Both the position numbers and the translations under genes were made by a program. A stretch of DNA of 64,000 bases from CAVVGZ01 sp963747965. GTDB lineage: Bacteria; Chloroflexota; Anaerolineae; Anaerolineales; Anaerolineaceae. The DNA is taken from the NCBI GenBank assembly GCA_963747965.1, contig CAVVGZ010000007.1, positions 434,001-498,000 on the forward strand, given 5' to 3'. The notes under the pieces are model-generated. The model saw nothing but the letters and a program-made list of their open reading frames with translations. It made no database searches and was not told the DNA's origin. Every line of letters starts with the position of its first letter. Positions within the stretch are counted from its first letter, which is position 1. Positions 1 through 9,657 of this stretch are shown one piece after another.

Positions 1-257
1 GGGTCCAAGTCAGCCGGACGAACCTCTTTTGAATGGATTTCCCAGGTGTGATGATCGATGGTTGAAATGCTTACACCAAGAGACTCGATTAATGCTCTCA
101 TCGTGGTTACATCTTTAATATCAGGAACATTGTGCAATATTACCGGTTCATTCGTCAATAAACAGGCTGCCAACATCGGCAGAGCAGCATTTTTATTTCC
201 CGATGGAAATACTTCTCCGTGGAGGGGGTGTCCCCCTTCAATAATGAATTTCTCCAT
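1..257 (-). CDS. murA: UDP-N-acetylglucosamine 1-carboxyvinyltransferase, N-terminal part
   Basis: The gene runs off the left edge of the window, so only about 85 N-terminal residues are present. MurA transfers enolpyruvate from PEP to UDP-GlcNAc, the first committed step of peptidoglycan synthesis in the cytoplasm. The N-terminus MEKFIIEGGHPLHGEV followed by GNKNAALPMLAACLL is the typical start of the EPSP synthase-like fold, with the conserved Lys-Asn pair that binds substrate. Translated by hand from the minus strand. The ATG at 257 is preceded by GGGAG about six bases upstream. The catalytic Cys loop lies outside the window. MurA against a MurA paralogue cannot be separated from this fragment. 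Confidence 0.92.
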   Translation of the reverse strand, partial: MEKFIIEGGHPLHGEVFPSGNKNAALPMLAACLLTNEPVILHNVPDIKDVTTMRALIESLGVSISTIDHHTWEIHSKEVRPADLD

Positions 258-390
258 GATCACTCCCGATTAATAAACTATGTAGCAGCAAATTTATCCT
301 CAAAAATCAAAAAATTGTCATTTCATTGGGAAAGTCCCAATTTCTTAGTAGATATATTAGGATTTTGTTTACCGCGAGGGTTTTGTGTAA

Positions 391-2436
391 TTATATATCA
401 TCAATCATCCTGGAAAATTCCTCTATCGTTGTAACAGGTTGTTTACAGGTAAATCCGTGGCAAACATAGGCAGTCATCAGATTATCAATCGGTGAATGAC
501 CTTGGAGTAATTCCGGTAATTTTAAACTGGAAGAAAATGGACCAGCCGCTGTTATTAAATTCGGACGATACATCGAATTTATAATGTCGAAAAAACGAGG
601 ATCTTTTTGTTTATGTTTCGGCCAAACCAGTGCCACTTGTTTAATATCTGCATGGGCTAAATCCATTGCTTGTAACCAGAATGGAAACCCATATGGATCA
701 CTTTTAATCAAGTCCTGTACACCTGAAAGAGTTTTTTCTGCAAGGTTCCGATAATTATCATTTCCGGTAAATGCTGCATGCAGTATTAAAGCATAAACAG
801 CCATTGCACTTCCGCAAGGGGTTACATTATCGCGAAGGTTTTTAGGTCTATAGATCAATTCTTTATGGTGGTTAGATGTGTCGAAAAAACTTGTGAGATC
901 GGGATCATAAAATAAGCTGATCAAATCTTGAATCAATAAATCAATTTTATTCAACCAAACCGGATTGAAATCAGCCTGGTAGAGTGCATAAAGGGCCAGG
1001 ATTAATGCGGAATAATCTTCCAGGTACGCATTAATACTTGCTTTTCCTTGACGCCAGCAGCGAAATAAATTTCCATCTTTTAACATTTCGCGTAGCAAAA
1101 ACTCCCCAATTCCCTTTGCAACGATAAGGTAATCAGGGCGATTTAAGTATCTGGCCGCCTCTGCAAATGAGAGCAATGTCAATGCGTTCCAGGAGGTTAA
1201 GATTTTATCGTCTAATGCGGGATGAATTCGCTTAGATCTTAGTTGAAACAGTTTTAAGCGAATATTTTCCAATTTTGAATAAAAAACATCGTTTTCTAAT
1301 CCCATTTCGAGAATCGTTTCGCGATGAGATTTTTGGTGCTGTAAAATGACTTTACCCTCAAAATTTCCTTTCTCCGAAATATTACAAACTTTAGTAAGAA
1401 AATGAAATTCATCAAGTGATAGATTGGATCGAAGTTCCTCAAAGGACCAGGTGTAAAAATTACCTTCTATTCCTTCCGAATCTGCATCTATACTGCTATA
1501 GAAACCTCCTGCAGGATCCCGTAATTCAATGGCCATAAAATTTAAAATTCCTTCGCAGGTGTTCTTAAATTCATCTTCTCCAGTGAGCAAGTAACCACGC
1601 AGATATGCCAATGACAATTGGGCATTATCGTAGAGCATTTTTTCAAAATGAGGAATTAACCAGAGTTCATCGGTACTGTAACGATGAAAACCGCCGCCCA
1701 GGATATCATACATCCCTCCACGGCACATCATCATTAATGCATGCTTGACTACTCCTTTACAACTGTCATCCCCCTTGAAGGCTTGATCCGTGAGAAACAA
1801 AATATTTATCGGTAGAGGAAATTTTGGGGCATTACCCCAACCACCATTTTCGTAATCATAATGATTTAGAAGAGCTTTGGCAGACCTGGAAACCAATGAA
1901 GGATCCATGAATTGTCCGGAATAAGTTTCTACTTCAATTTTATTAGAAAGATGACGAAACAGTCTCTCTGACGTACGAATAATTTCCCGGTTATCATTCT
2001 CCCAAATTTTTGATATTTGGAATAATACTTCATTGAATGATGGCAATCCAAAGCGGGGTTTAGGTGGGTAGTAAGTGCCCCCATAAAATGGCATTAATTC
2101 TGGTGTTAGGAATACTGAAAGTGGCCATCCACCTTGTCCAGTGATTGCAATTACTGCATCCATATAAATATTGTCAAGATCGGGACGTTGTTCACGATCG
2201 ACCTTGATATTTATATATTTTTCATTTAGTATTTTTGCTGTCTCATCATTTTCGAACGATTCTTTTTCCATTACGTGGCACCAGTGGCAGGCAGAGTACC
2301 CAATACTCAAGAAGATAGGCTTTCCTTCCTCCTTTGATTTTCGTAATGCATCTTCACCCCAAGGATACCAATCTACCGGATTATTTGCATGCTGCAGTAG
2401 ATACGGGGATGTTTCATGGATCAGATGATTTGGCAT
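391..2436 (-). CDS. Thioredoxin-fold DUF255 protein (YyaL / SPATA20 family)
   Basis: This is a cytoplasmic protein of 681 residues, the usual family length. The N-terminal thioredoxin-like domain (about 1-165) has the family signature, with HETSPYLLQHANNPVDWYPW at 7-26 and a C-x-x-C motif at Cys50 and Cys53 (SACHWCHVM). The rest resembles an (alpha/alpha)6 barrel of the sugar epimerase/glucosidase type, as in other members. The biochemical role is not settled for the family; a redox or carbohydrate-linked function is usually proposed. The ATG at 2436 has GGGAGA nine bases upstream. It stands alone, divergent from the acetyltransferase-like gene at 2601. Confidence 0.88.
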   Translation of the reverse strand: MPNHLIHETSPYLLQHANNPVDWYPWGEDALRKSKEEGKPIFLSIGYSACHWCHVMEKESFENDETAKILNEKYINIKVDREQRPDLDNIYMDAVIAITGQGGWPLSVFLTPELMPFYGGTYYPPKPRFGLPSFNEVLFQISKIWENDNREIIRTSERLFRHLSNKIEVETYSGQFMDPSLVSRSAKALLNHYDYENGGWGNAPKFPLPINILFLTDQAFKGDDSCKGVVKHALMMMCRGGMYDILGGGFHRYSTDELWLIPHFEKMLYDNAQLSLAYLRGYLLTGEDEFKNTCEGILNFMAIELRDPAGGFYSSIDADSEGIEGNFYTWSFEELRSNLSLDEFHFLTKVCNISEKGNFEGKVILQHQKSHRETILEMGLENDVFYSKLENIRLKLFQLRSKRIHPALDDKILTSWNALTLLSFAEAARYLNRPDYLIVAKGIGEFLLREMLKDGNLFRCWRQGKASINAYLEDYSALILALYALYQADFNPVWLNKIDLLIQDLISLFYDPDLTSFFDTSNHHKELIYRPKNLRDNVTPCGSAMAVYALILHAAFTGNDNYRNLAEKTLSGVQDLIKSDPYGFPFWLQAMDLAHADIKQVALVWPKHKQKDPRFFDIINSMYRPNLITAAGPFSSSLKLPELLQGHSPIDNLMTAYVCHGFTCKQPVTTIEEFSRMIDDI

Positions 2437-2600
2437 TGAATTCTCCCAATTATGAATTTATTAAAATGATAATGTTGATAATCGTGTAAATATTCGATTG
2501 AGTATCGTATAATTCTAATAATGTTATCCATTGATATTATTATGTTGTTCCCAGATTTAGGGAATTCAATCAAATTATTGAGAATGAATAAGAGGTAAAT

Positions 2601-3728
2601 TTGATTACTATTCAACAAGTTGATCCCAGGAATAAGAAGCAGGTCAATGAATTTATTCAATTTCATTATGATCTATATGCAAAATGCCCGCAATGGGTGC
2701 CGCCCTTTAAATCAGACGTACGTAATATGTTAAATCCCGAAAAGCATCCATTTTATGATCATAGCCAAGCCGCCTTTTTTATTGCGAAAGAAAATGATCA
2801 TACCGTTGGCCGGTTGATTGTTTTTGAAAATATCCCATACAATACCTATCACGGGAAAAAACTGGCTGGTTTTACATTATTCGATTCAATTAACAATCAA
2901 GAAGTTGCAAACAGTTTGTTTGAAAAGGCTTTCGAGTGGGCGAAGGAAAAGAATCTGGATGAGATAATTGGACCAAAGGGATTCGGTCCTTTTGATGGGT
3001 ATGGCATGCTGATTGAAGGGTTTCAATACCGGCAGGTAATGAATATGATGTCTTATAATTATGAATATTATCCCGGTCTTGTTGAACAAGCTGGCTTTTC
3101 AAAATTGGTTGACTTTGTGTGTACAAGAATTAAAATTGAAGATTTATTCCTACCAGACAGAGTCGAAGAGATCGCTACTAAAGTGTTAGAAAAGGGATCA
3201 TTTAAGGTAAAAAGATTTAAATCTAAAAAGGAATTGAAATCCTGGGGACGCAGAATCGGCCAAGCATATAATAAGACTTTTGTAAAAAATTGGGAATATT
3301 ATCCATTATCTGATCATGAAATTGATTATGTGATGAAAGATCTTATGATGATATTAGATCCCCAATTAATTAAGTTGATTCAATACAAAGAAGAGCTGGT
3401 TGGTTTTTTAGTTGCATTCCCCGATTTATCTGCTGCAATGCAACGACATGGTGGGGGTATTACACCCTGGGGTATTCTTGATTTACTCAGGGAAACAAAG
3501 AAAACAAAGCGAGTTATATTAAACGGTTTAGGTATTGTTCCAGAGCTTCTTGGAAGGGGTGGAAACGCATTACTTTATTCAGAGATGGTTAAGACTGTCA
3601 AAGATTGGGGTTTTGAGGATATAGAATTAACCCAAATGGCTGAGACAGCTGTTCAAGTACGAAAGGATATGGAGAAATTTGGAGCGGTCACAATAAAAAA
3701 TCACCGGGTATACCACAAGACCATTTAA
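2601..3728 (+). CDS. GNAT-like N-acyltransferase family protein
   Basis: A protein of 375 residues that starts with TTG, with AAGAGGT just upstream. The pattern of an N-terminal region around FIQFHYDLYAKCPQWVPPF, a central EIIGPKGFGPFDGYGMLI and a C-terminal GLGIVPELLGRGG resembles the two-domain GNAT-fold proteins often annotated as YghO-like or hypothetical N-acetyltransferases. The GRGGNALL stretch near residue 317 resembles the acetyl-CoA pyrophosphate-binding loop (R/Q-x-x-G-x-G/A) of motif A. The acceptor substrate is unknown. It is monocistronic as far as can be seen. The family-level call is moderately secure; I claim no specific reaction. Confidence 0.65.
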   Translation: MITIQQVDPRNKKQVNEFIQFHYDLYAKCPQWVPPFKSDVRNMLNPEKHPFYDHSQAAFFIAKENDHTVGRLIVFENIPYNTYHGKKLAGFTLFDSINNQEVANSLFEKAFEWAKEKNLDEIIGPKGFGPFDGYGMLIEGFQYRQVMNMMSYNYEYYPGLVEQAGFSKLVDFVCTRIKIEDLFLPDRVEEIATKVLEKGSFKVKRFKSKKELKSWGRRIGQAYNKTFVKNWEYYPLSDHEIDYVMKDLMMILDPQLIKLIQYKEELVGFLVAFPDLSAAMQRHGGGITPWGILDLLRETKKTKRVILNGLGIVPELLGRGGNALLYSEMVKTVKDWGFEDIELTQMAETAVQVRKDMEKFGAVTIKNHRVYHKTI

Positions 3729-4020
3729 ATTTTAAAAAAGAAAAACCAATTTAGTAGTTAAATGAAGGTTCCAAGAATTCCATAAATGACGGAACAAGCC
3801 TGGGCGTAGTGAAAATTTGTGTATATATAATCATTTCCATGTAAGGGGGATTGGTTGAAATAATATCCCCCGGCTTGTAAAATTATCATTCATCAAATAT
3901 TTTTGTCTTAAAACCCCTAATAATCAACAAAAAACCTTGTTCTATATGCATAACCAGGCGTAATATGTACTCTTGTTTGCTGGAAACCGAAAAATAAATC
4001 AGAGGTATATAGCGGACAAT
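3729..4020. other. Intergenic gap, nothing recognised
   Basis: This A+T-rich gap lies between the convergent acetyltransferase-like and nitrilase-family genes. I see no ORF with a ribosome site, no RNA gene and no strong hairpin in it. Confidence 0.5.
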
Positions 4021-4800
4021 TTAATAAATATCAAACCTGCGATCTTTTAATAGGTCCATGGATTTTCGGGATTCATTTATTGTATCAAAGTCGATTTCGG
4101 AAATAAGTAACTTTTCCTGATTTTGATCCGCCTGAGCCAAAATCTGACCCGTAGGGGATATCAGGCAACTGGACCCACCAAAGGGTTCACCCCTTTGGGA
4201 ACCGACACAATTGACAGCGGCCATAAAGACCTGGTTTTCAATTGCTCTGGCCTGTAATAATATTCGCCAGTGTTCTATCCTCTTTGCGGGCCATTCAGCG
4301 ACAAGGAGAAAAATTTCTACCGGTTTGAGAGCCATAAGTCGGAACATTTCCGGGAACCTCAGGTCATAACATATTGCCAATCCGGCATTACCCCACTGGA
4401 AAGTATTGGCTTGAATTTGGTCACCAGCTGTAAAGTATAAATCTTCGCTAAAGAGTTTGATTAGATGTAGTTTATTATATATGGGGCAGATTTCACCTTC
4501 TGCATTAATTATTATGAATGAATTATAAAATCGATTCTCAATCCGAAAAATATAGGAACCACCAATGGATATCTGTTTATTTTTTGCTACAAATTTTAGC
4601 TCGTTGAGTATTGAATCATTGGTTTGAGAGTAAGAATTGATGTTGGTAAGATCGTATCCTGTTGTCCACAACTCAGGTAATAGGATTAAGTCACAACCCT
4701 CATTAGAAGCCTGATCAATTAGTAACAAGCCCTTTTTTAGGTTTTTCTCAGGATTACCAATGGCAATATTCGTCTGTGCAAGGGATATTTTAATTGTCAT
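4021..4800 (-). CDS. Carbon-nitrogen hydrolase (nitrilase superfamily amidase)
   Basis: A 259-residue cytoplasmic enzyme of the nitrilase superfamily, which hydrolyses C-N bonds in amides. The catalytic triad is visible as Glu43 (LLPELW), Lys110 (YNKLHLI) and Cys144 (AICYDLRFPE). Length and motif spacing match the omega-amidase / YafV / Nit2-type branch, which deaminates alpha-keto acid amides such as ketoglutaramate. That specific substrate is an inference. It starts with ATG at 4800 and runs divergently from the membrane protein gene at 4867. No operon partner is evident. Confidence 0.87.
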   Translation of the reverse strand: MTIKISLAQTNIAIGNPEKNLKKGLLLIDQASNEGCDLILLPELWTTGYDLTNINSYSQTNDSILNELKFVAKNKQISIGGSYIFRIENRFYNSFIIINAEGEICPIYNKLHLIKLFSEDLYFTAGDQIQANTFQWGNAGLAICYDLRFPEMFRLMALKPVEIFLLVAEWPAKRIEHWRILLQARAIENQVFMAAVNCVGSQRGEPFGGSSCLISPTGQILAQADQNQEKLLISEIDFDTINESRKSMDLLKDRRFDIY

Positions 4801-4866
4801 GATCCTTGAATTATAATTTACCGTTACAAAGCTGGATGTGAAATTCCATTATAAGAAAGGCGTCAT

Positions 4867-6147
4867 TTGATTTATCATCGTGCAACCAGCAGGTCAAGAA
4901 TTGTAATTCCAATAATTGTCGTGTTTGGAATTGTGTTCATTACTTATTTGAATTTCCTATTTGTTAAAGCTAACCCAGGAGGGAATGATTTTTTGGTGCA
5001 ATGGGTCGGGACAAAAATGCTGATCGTCAATGAGATCAGTCCCTACATCGAAGAATCCCATATCGCCATCAAACAAACTGCAGACATTCAAGGTATATCT
5101 GCGCATGAAGATGACTTACGGTTTCATTACCCGCTCTATTCCATCATTATGTTTTTTCCATTTGCATTAATACCGGATTATTTAATTGCGAGGGCAATCT
5201 GGTTGACTGTTTTGGAGTTATCAATACTCGGGTATATTTGGCTTTTCCTAAATCTATTTGATGTAAAGCAAAATTATTACTTAATTATCCTGTTTTTGAT
5301 TTTATTTGCTTTCGGATTTCACAGCATCTTCCCATTAATTAATGGGGATGTTATCGTTTTGATCGGATTATTGGTTATTGCCAGTTTATTAATGATCAAA
5401 AATGGTGAAGATGAAATCGCTGGGGTAATATTGGCATTCACCACAATAAAAGGTCAATCATTAATCATTTTTTATATCTTTATACTCTATTGGGTAATCC
5501 GAAATCACAGGTGGAATATAGCACTCTGGTTTCTAATTACAATAGTTTTGTTATCGGCAAGTTCTTTATTATTCATCAATTCATGGATAATCGAATATTT
5601 ACGGCTTGCTATTCAATTTCCGGCGTATGCTCCTTTTTCCACACCGGGCAGAGCGTTGGCTGAGTTGTGGTTTCCCTTATTTGGTGTACGGATCGGATGG
5701 ATAATATCCGGATTTCTTGCAGTAATACTCTTATATGAGTGGAGAAATGCTGGAACCCAGTCGTTTCGGATATTTTTATGGCTGGCTTGTCTGAGTATCC
5801 TGAGTTCGCAGTGGATTGGGATTCCAAGTGAACCAAGTAATTACATACTAATCTATCTAGGATTAGCTCTAATCATCTCAAATATGGCAGGGAGATGGGG
5901 AAATAAGGCAATTGTAAATTCTGCCATTGCGGTAGGTTTCATCTTTCTTGGAATATGGCTTATCTATTTGAATACGATCGAATTTTATCAAACAAATTAC
6001 GCTTTACATCCAGCATTCGTTTTCCCTATCCCAGTAGTTACATTCCTTGGATTATATTGGGTGAGATGGTGGATTTTTCAACCAGAAGAGTACCGGAATA
6101 TATTGAAAAAACTATTATTGCTTTTAAGATATAGGCGAGGTATATGA
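4867..6147 (+). CDS. Polytopic membrane protein, GT87/DUF2029-like
   Basis: A 426-residue integral membrane protein with roughly ten hydrophobic helices, starting with one at residues 13-33. The loop after the first helix contains NDFLVQWVGTKMLIVNEISPY, followed by YPLYSIIMFFPFALIP. This resembles the first periplasmic loop of GT-C fold mannosyltransferases of family GT87 (DUF2029), where an Asp in this loop is catalytic and a polyprenyl-phosphate sugar is the donor. The start is TTG at 4867 with AGAAAGG upstream. The substrate is unknown. It could be another GT-C-like protein, so the call rests on topology and one motif. Confidence 0.6.
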   Translation: MIYHRATSRSRIVIPIIVVFGIVFITYLNFLFVKANPGGNDFLVQWVGTKMLIVNEISPYIEESHIAIKQTADIQGISAHEDDLRFHYPLYSIIMFFPFALIPDYLIARAIWLTVLELSILGYIWLFLNLFDVKQNYYLIILFLILFAFGFHSIFPLINGDVIVLIGLLVIASLLMIKNGEDEIAGVILAFTTIKGQSLIIFYIFILYWVIRNHRWNIALWFLITIVLLSASSLLFINSWIIEYLRLAIQFPAYAPFSTPGRALAELWFPLFGVRIGWIISGFLAVILLYEWRNAGTQSFRIFLWLACLSILSSQWIGIPSEPSNYILIYLGLALIISNMAGRWGNKAIVNSAIAVGFIFLGIWLIYLNTIEFYQTNYALHPAFVFPIPVVTFLGLYWVRWWIFQPEEYRNILKKLLLLLRYRRGI

Positions 6148-6308
6148 GTATTAATAGTCCATCACATTTTCCAGCGTGTTATTCTCTAAAAGCATCAAAA
6201 TTACGATGGTTATTATTTTGGGGTGGATAAATTTGCTAAGATTAAGGTATGATTATTTTGGAATTATCAGTTCACTGCATATGTAATACATCTTGAGGAG
6301 AAATAATT

Positions 6309-7481
6309 ATGAGCAATCTGGTAATTGGAATACTGACTGGCGGTGGAGACGTCCCTGGTTTGAATACCTGTATGAAATCTGTTGTCCTCGGAGCTCTCGA
6401 ATCGGGATATTCTATAAAGGGTATTCGCAGAGGTTGGGGAGGATTAATGGAATTTAATCCTGATGATGCTGACACACATCAAAAACTTGTGCGGGATTTG
6501 GGTAGGGAGGATGTTAGGACCGTTGATAGAACAGGTGGAACATTCTTGCATAGTTCTAGAACAAATCCACAAAAAGTGAAAGCAAAAAATGTTCCTGATT
6601 TTCTGGTTAATTCTCGTTATGGAAAGAAAATTGATGAAGATGGAACAATGGATTTCACCGATCATATATTAAGGGTTCTCGACATTCTTGGAATTGATGT
6701 TCTAATCAGCATTGGTGGAGATGATACCTTAAGCTTTTCTGCAAGGCTGGACAAAGAAGATTTTCGCATAGTTGGCATTCCGAAAACTATGGATAATGAT
6801 GTATTTGGAACAGATTATTGTATTGGGTTTTCAACATCCATTTCACGGAGTGTTGATGTTATTACTAATATGCGCACTTCTATTGGTTCACATGAACGTA
6901 TTGGAATAATTGAATTATTTGGCCGGTACAGTGGAGAGACAAGTCTCATAACTGGCTACCTTGCATATTGTGATCGCTGCATCATATCAGAGGTACCGTT
7001 TGAGATTGAAAGATTGGCGTATTTTTTGAAAAAAGATAAGAAGGAAAATCCATCAAATTACTCCTTAATGACAATTTCGGAGGGCGCATCCATAATCGGC
7101 GGTGATATGATCGTTTCTGGTGAAGCGGATGCTTATGGACACAAAAAATTAGGCGGAATTGGAGTCATAACTGCCGAAGAAATTAAGCGCCTTACCGGCG
7201 AAGATATTATGTACCAGCAACTTGGCTATATAGTCCGGTCGGGACCTCCCGATTCACTGGATCGTATGGTAGCCAATTCCTTTGGCAACCTGGCGTTGCA
7301 GCTCATACAACGTGGGGAAACTGGTAAAATGGTGGCCTTAAATGGTGGCAAATATACAACAGTACCCATAGGCATGGTTATGGCTGGAAAAAAACGAGTA
7401 GACGTAGCTGGGTTTTATGATGTTGAGAATTATCGACCAAAAGTTCAAAATTTTATGGGTGTTCCGATGTTTTTCGGTTAA
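6309..7481 (+). CDS. pfp: 6-phosphofructokinase, pyrophosphate-dependent type
   Basis: Phosphorylates fructose 6-phosphate to fructose 1,6-bisphosphate in the cytoplasm. The 390-residue protein has the PFK fold, with GILTGGGDVPGLN at 7-19, IGGDDT at 135-140 and PKTMDND at 158-164. In this family Gly after GGD (GGDGS) with PGTIDND marks ATP enzymes. Asp139 and Lys159 seen here are the residues that mark pyrophosphate-dependent enzymes. The donor is therefore probably PPi, which makes the step reversible; this is an inference from residues. The aldolase gene follows after 40 bases with the same orientation, so the pair forms a glycolytic unit. Confidence 0.9.
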   Translation: MSNLVIGILTGGGDVPGLNTCMKSVVLGALESGYSIKGIRRGWGGLMEFNPDDADTHQKLVRDLGREDVRTVDRTGGTFLHSSRTNPQKVKAKNVPDFLVNSRYGKKIDEDGTMDFTDHILRVLDILGIDVLISIGGDDTLSFSARLDKEDFRIVGIPKTMDNDVFGTDYCIGFSTSISRSVDVITNMRTSIGSHERIGIIELFGRYSGETSLITGYLAYCDRCIISEVPFEIERLAYFLKKDKKENPSNYSLMTISEGASIIGGDMIVSGEADAYGHKKLGGIGVITAEEIKRLTGEDIMYQQLGYIVRSGPPDSLDRMVANSFGNLALQLIQRGETGKMVALNGGKYTTVPIGMVMAGKKRVDVAGFYDVENYRPKVQNFMGVPMFFG

Positions 7482-7521
7482 CCAATTAATTTATTTAAGG
7501 TAAAGGGAATAGGAGATTAAA

Positions 7522-8472
7522 ATGATAGTCACAACAAAAAAGCTGTTTGAAGCTGCTTATGGCAAATATGCAATTGGGGCATACAATATCAACAACCTTG
7601 AACAAACTGCTGGTTTATTCCGCGGCTGTCTTGATAGCCAGGCACCATTTATTATCCAAATTAGTAAAGGGGCTCGAACTTACACACATAAAATCATGTT
7701 GGAAGGATTGATCAGGTCCGCCGATGAGGTATATCCTGAGGCTATTTTTGCTGTCCATCTGGATCATGGGGACGAGCCTACCTGTTACGATTGTATCGAT
7801 AGTGGTTTTTATAGCTCTGTAATGATTGATGCGAGCCATGAAGATTTTGAAACTAATATTGCAATTACGAAAAGGGTAGTTGATGCTGCTCATGCCAAAG
7901 GAATTGTTGTTGAGGCTGAGTTAGGAAAACTGGGCGGGGTGGAGGAGCATGTAAAAGTTAGCGAAGCTGATGCGAAATTAACCGATCCTGACCAGGCAAT
8001 GGAATTTGTAGAAAGAACAGGATGCGATTCTTTGGCCTGCGCAATTGGAACATCCCATGGTGCATTTAAGTTTTCCGGATCCCAGTCATTGCATTTTGAT
8101 GTTTTAAAAGAAATCCAAGGTCGTCTACCGGGTTTCCCCCTGGTTATGCATGGCAGCAGTTCGGTTCCTCAGGAAGAAGTGGAAAGAATTAATAAAGCCG
8201 GCGGAAATATAAAGGGCGCCAAGGGAGTTGACCCGACTCAATTCCGCAAAGCTGCTGAGTTAGGTGTGACGAAAGTAAATATAGATACGGATGGTCGCCT
8301 GGTTTGGACACGAGTCCACCGTGAGCATTTTCTTAATCATCCAGAAAATTTTGATCTGAGAAAACCGGGAGAACTGTTCATAAAAGAATATGCAATATTT
8401 ATTGCGGAAAAGAATAATTACCTCGGAAGTGCCGGACAATTAGATAATGTCCGGAAGATATTAATCAAATAA
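7522..8472 (+). CDS. fba: Class II fructose-bisphosphate aldolase
   Basis: Zinc-dependent aldolase that splits fructose 1,6-bisphosphate into glyceraldehyde 3-phosphate and dihydroxyacetone phosphate. The protein has 316 residues. Visible motifs are VHLDHGDE (zinc-binding His and catalytic Asp region), the second metal site around VEAELGKLGG, and VMHGSSSVP followed by KVNIDTDGR (phosphate and dihydroxyacetone binding). AGGAG precedes the ATG at 7522. It directly follows the phosphofructokinase whose product it uses. A long hairpin ends the transcription unit. Confidence 0.95.
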   Translation: MIVTTKKLFEAAYGKYAIGAYNINNLEQTAGLFRGCLDSQAPFIIQISKGARTYTHKIMLEGLIRSADEVYPEAIFAVHLDHGDEPTCYDCIDSGFYSSVMIDASHEDFETNIAITKRVVDAAHAKGIVVEAELGKLGGVEEHVKVSEADAKLTDPDQAMEFVERTGCDSLACAIGTSHGAFKFSGSQSLHFDVLKEIQGRLPGFPLVMHGSSSVPQEEVERINKAGGNIKGAKGVDPTQFRKAAELGVTKVNIDTDGRLVWTRVHREHFLNHPENFDLRKPGELFIKEYAIFIAEKNNYLGSAGQLDNVRKILIK

Positions 8473-8497
8473 AATTTGATTTTCAGCAAAATCACTC

Positions 8498-8527
8498 TGA
8501 TCCTGCATAATGAGTTATGCAGGATCA
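8498..8527 (+). terminator. Hairpin terminator after fba
   Basis: A perfect 13-bp stem (8498-8510 with 8515-8527) and a four-base loop lie 25 bases after the aldolase stop. Only a weak T-rich tract follows, so it may terminate, pause or protect the mRNA 3' end. It also overlaps an in-frame ATG at 8517, which argues against that start for the next gene. Confidence 0.65.
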
Positions 8528-8552
8528 AGATTGTTTTAATACGGTTTTCACT

Positions 8553-9066
8553 ATGGCCAAACATATACAGGTAGCCGATAGAAATCGATATGCAGTAATT
8601 CCGAGAACATTGATTTTTTTGTTTGATAGAGAAAATGTCCTACTCATTATGGGTGCTTCAAACAAGAATATTTGGGCAAATAAGTTAAATGGGATAGGAG
8701 GACATATTGAGCGTGGAGAAAATGTAATTCAATCAGCAAAACGCGAATTATTTGAAGAAACCAATATTGTTAACCAATCTTTATGGATTTCCGGGAATAT
8801 ATTAATAGATACAAATGATGCGAGAAACAGGAATTTTGCTTTTCATCCTGAAAGGTCTGTATGGCGGAGGGGAAATCAGAAATGCAGATGAAGGACAACT
8901 ATTTTGGATGAATATTAACAAATTGCCAGCAGATAATTTAGTTGAGGATTTAAGGGATCTACTTCCAAGGGTTTATGCACATAAGGTTACCGATCCAATA
9001 TTTTCTGGGCGATATTATTATAATAAGTCGGACAACCTTGTTATTTCATTTCAAAACGAGCCTTGA
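8553..9066 (+). CDS. Nudix hydrolase, frameshifted
   Basis: A hydrolase of nucleoside diphosphate-linked compounds, resembling the 8-oxo-dGTP diphosphatase (MutT-like) group. The complete Nudix box is in the first part: GGHIERGENVIQSAKRELFE followed by ETNI. The ORF then changes frame near 8820-8830. The first frame ends in nonsense, while the +1 frame continues with ETGILLFILKGLYGGGEIRN, FWMNINKLP and GRYYYN to the stop at 9066. One surplus base restores a normal protein of about 170 residues. I prefer the ATG at 8553 (MAKHIQV) over 8517 because 8517 lies in the preceding hairpin. The specific substrate is not determined. Confidence 0.8.
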
Positions 9067-9072
9067 TTGGAT

Positions 9073-9633
9073 TTAATTCACTTTTTCATAAAAAACCAGC
9101 AAGGTACTGCCATACTTACGAGTATCAAATTCTTGAAAGTTAGTAAGCTCAAGCCTTTGATACTCAACCGGGTGGATTTGAACAACAATCCAAGTGGTTT
9201 CATTCATCCAGGAGGGGTTATGGTTCAAGGAAAAAAGTGATTTGATCCATATTTTTTTATATTGTGGGGGGGCTACATAAATATAGTCAAAACTCCGGTC
9301 GGCAGGTCGATTGATGTAAGAGATCGCATCTGAAAAAATTACCTCAGCCTTGTGGGATAATCTGGTTGAGGATAAATTACTTTGTATTGTTGTAATGGCT
9401 AAATGGTTATTATCGAGAATGCGCAGATAATCCGCTTCGCGGCTAAGTGCTTCTATCCCAACACTGCCAGTGCCGCCAAACAAGTCTAAAAAACTTGCCC
9501 CTTGGATATCCGGTCCAATTATATTAAATAGAGACTCTTTTGCACGATCTGTAATTGGTCTAGTATTATCTCCAGGAACGGATTTAAGCCTGAGTCCCTT
9601 TGCTATTCCTGATATGATTCTAGGGTTGCTCAA
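9073..9633 (-). CDS. rsmD: 16S rRNA (guanine(966)-N(2))-methyltransferase RsmD-like
   Basis: A 186-residue SAM-dependent methyltransferase of the RsmD family, which methylates G966 in helix 31 of 16S rRNA. The N-terminal PRIISGIAKGLRLKSV, TRPITDRAKESLFNII and the SAM loop FLDLFGGTGSVGIEALSR are typical. The catalytic (D/N)PPY motif is replaced by APPQ in FDYIYVAPPQYK, so the first acidic/amide residue and the Tyr are changed. Activity cannot be assumed from family membership alone. It is convergent with the Nudix gene, with stops six bases apart. Confidence 0.85.
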   Translation of the reverse strand: MSNPRIISGIAKGLRLKSVPGDNTRPITDRAKESLFNIIGPDIQGASFLDLFGGTGSVGIEALSREADYLRILDNNHLAITTIQSNLSSTRLSHKAEVIFSDAISYINRPADRSFDYIYVAPPQYKKIWIKSLFSLNHNPSWMNETTWIVVQIHPVEYQRLELTNFQEFDTRKYGSTLLVFYEKVN

Positions 9634-9657
9634 TTTTTCATTTCAATAAATTAGGAT

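Noticed and set aside
8517..8552. Nudix start at 8517
   Set aside because: The ATG lies in the 3' arm of the hairpin following fba; the ATG at 8553 begins a normal Nudix N-terminus.
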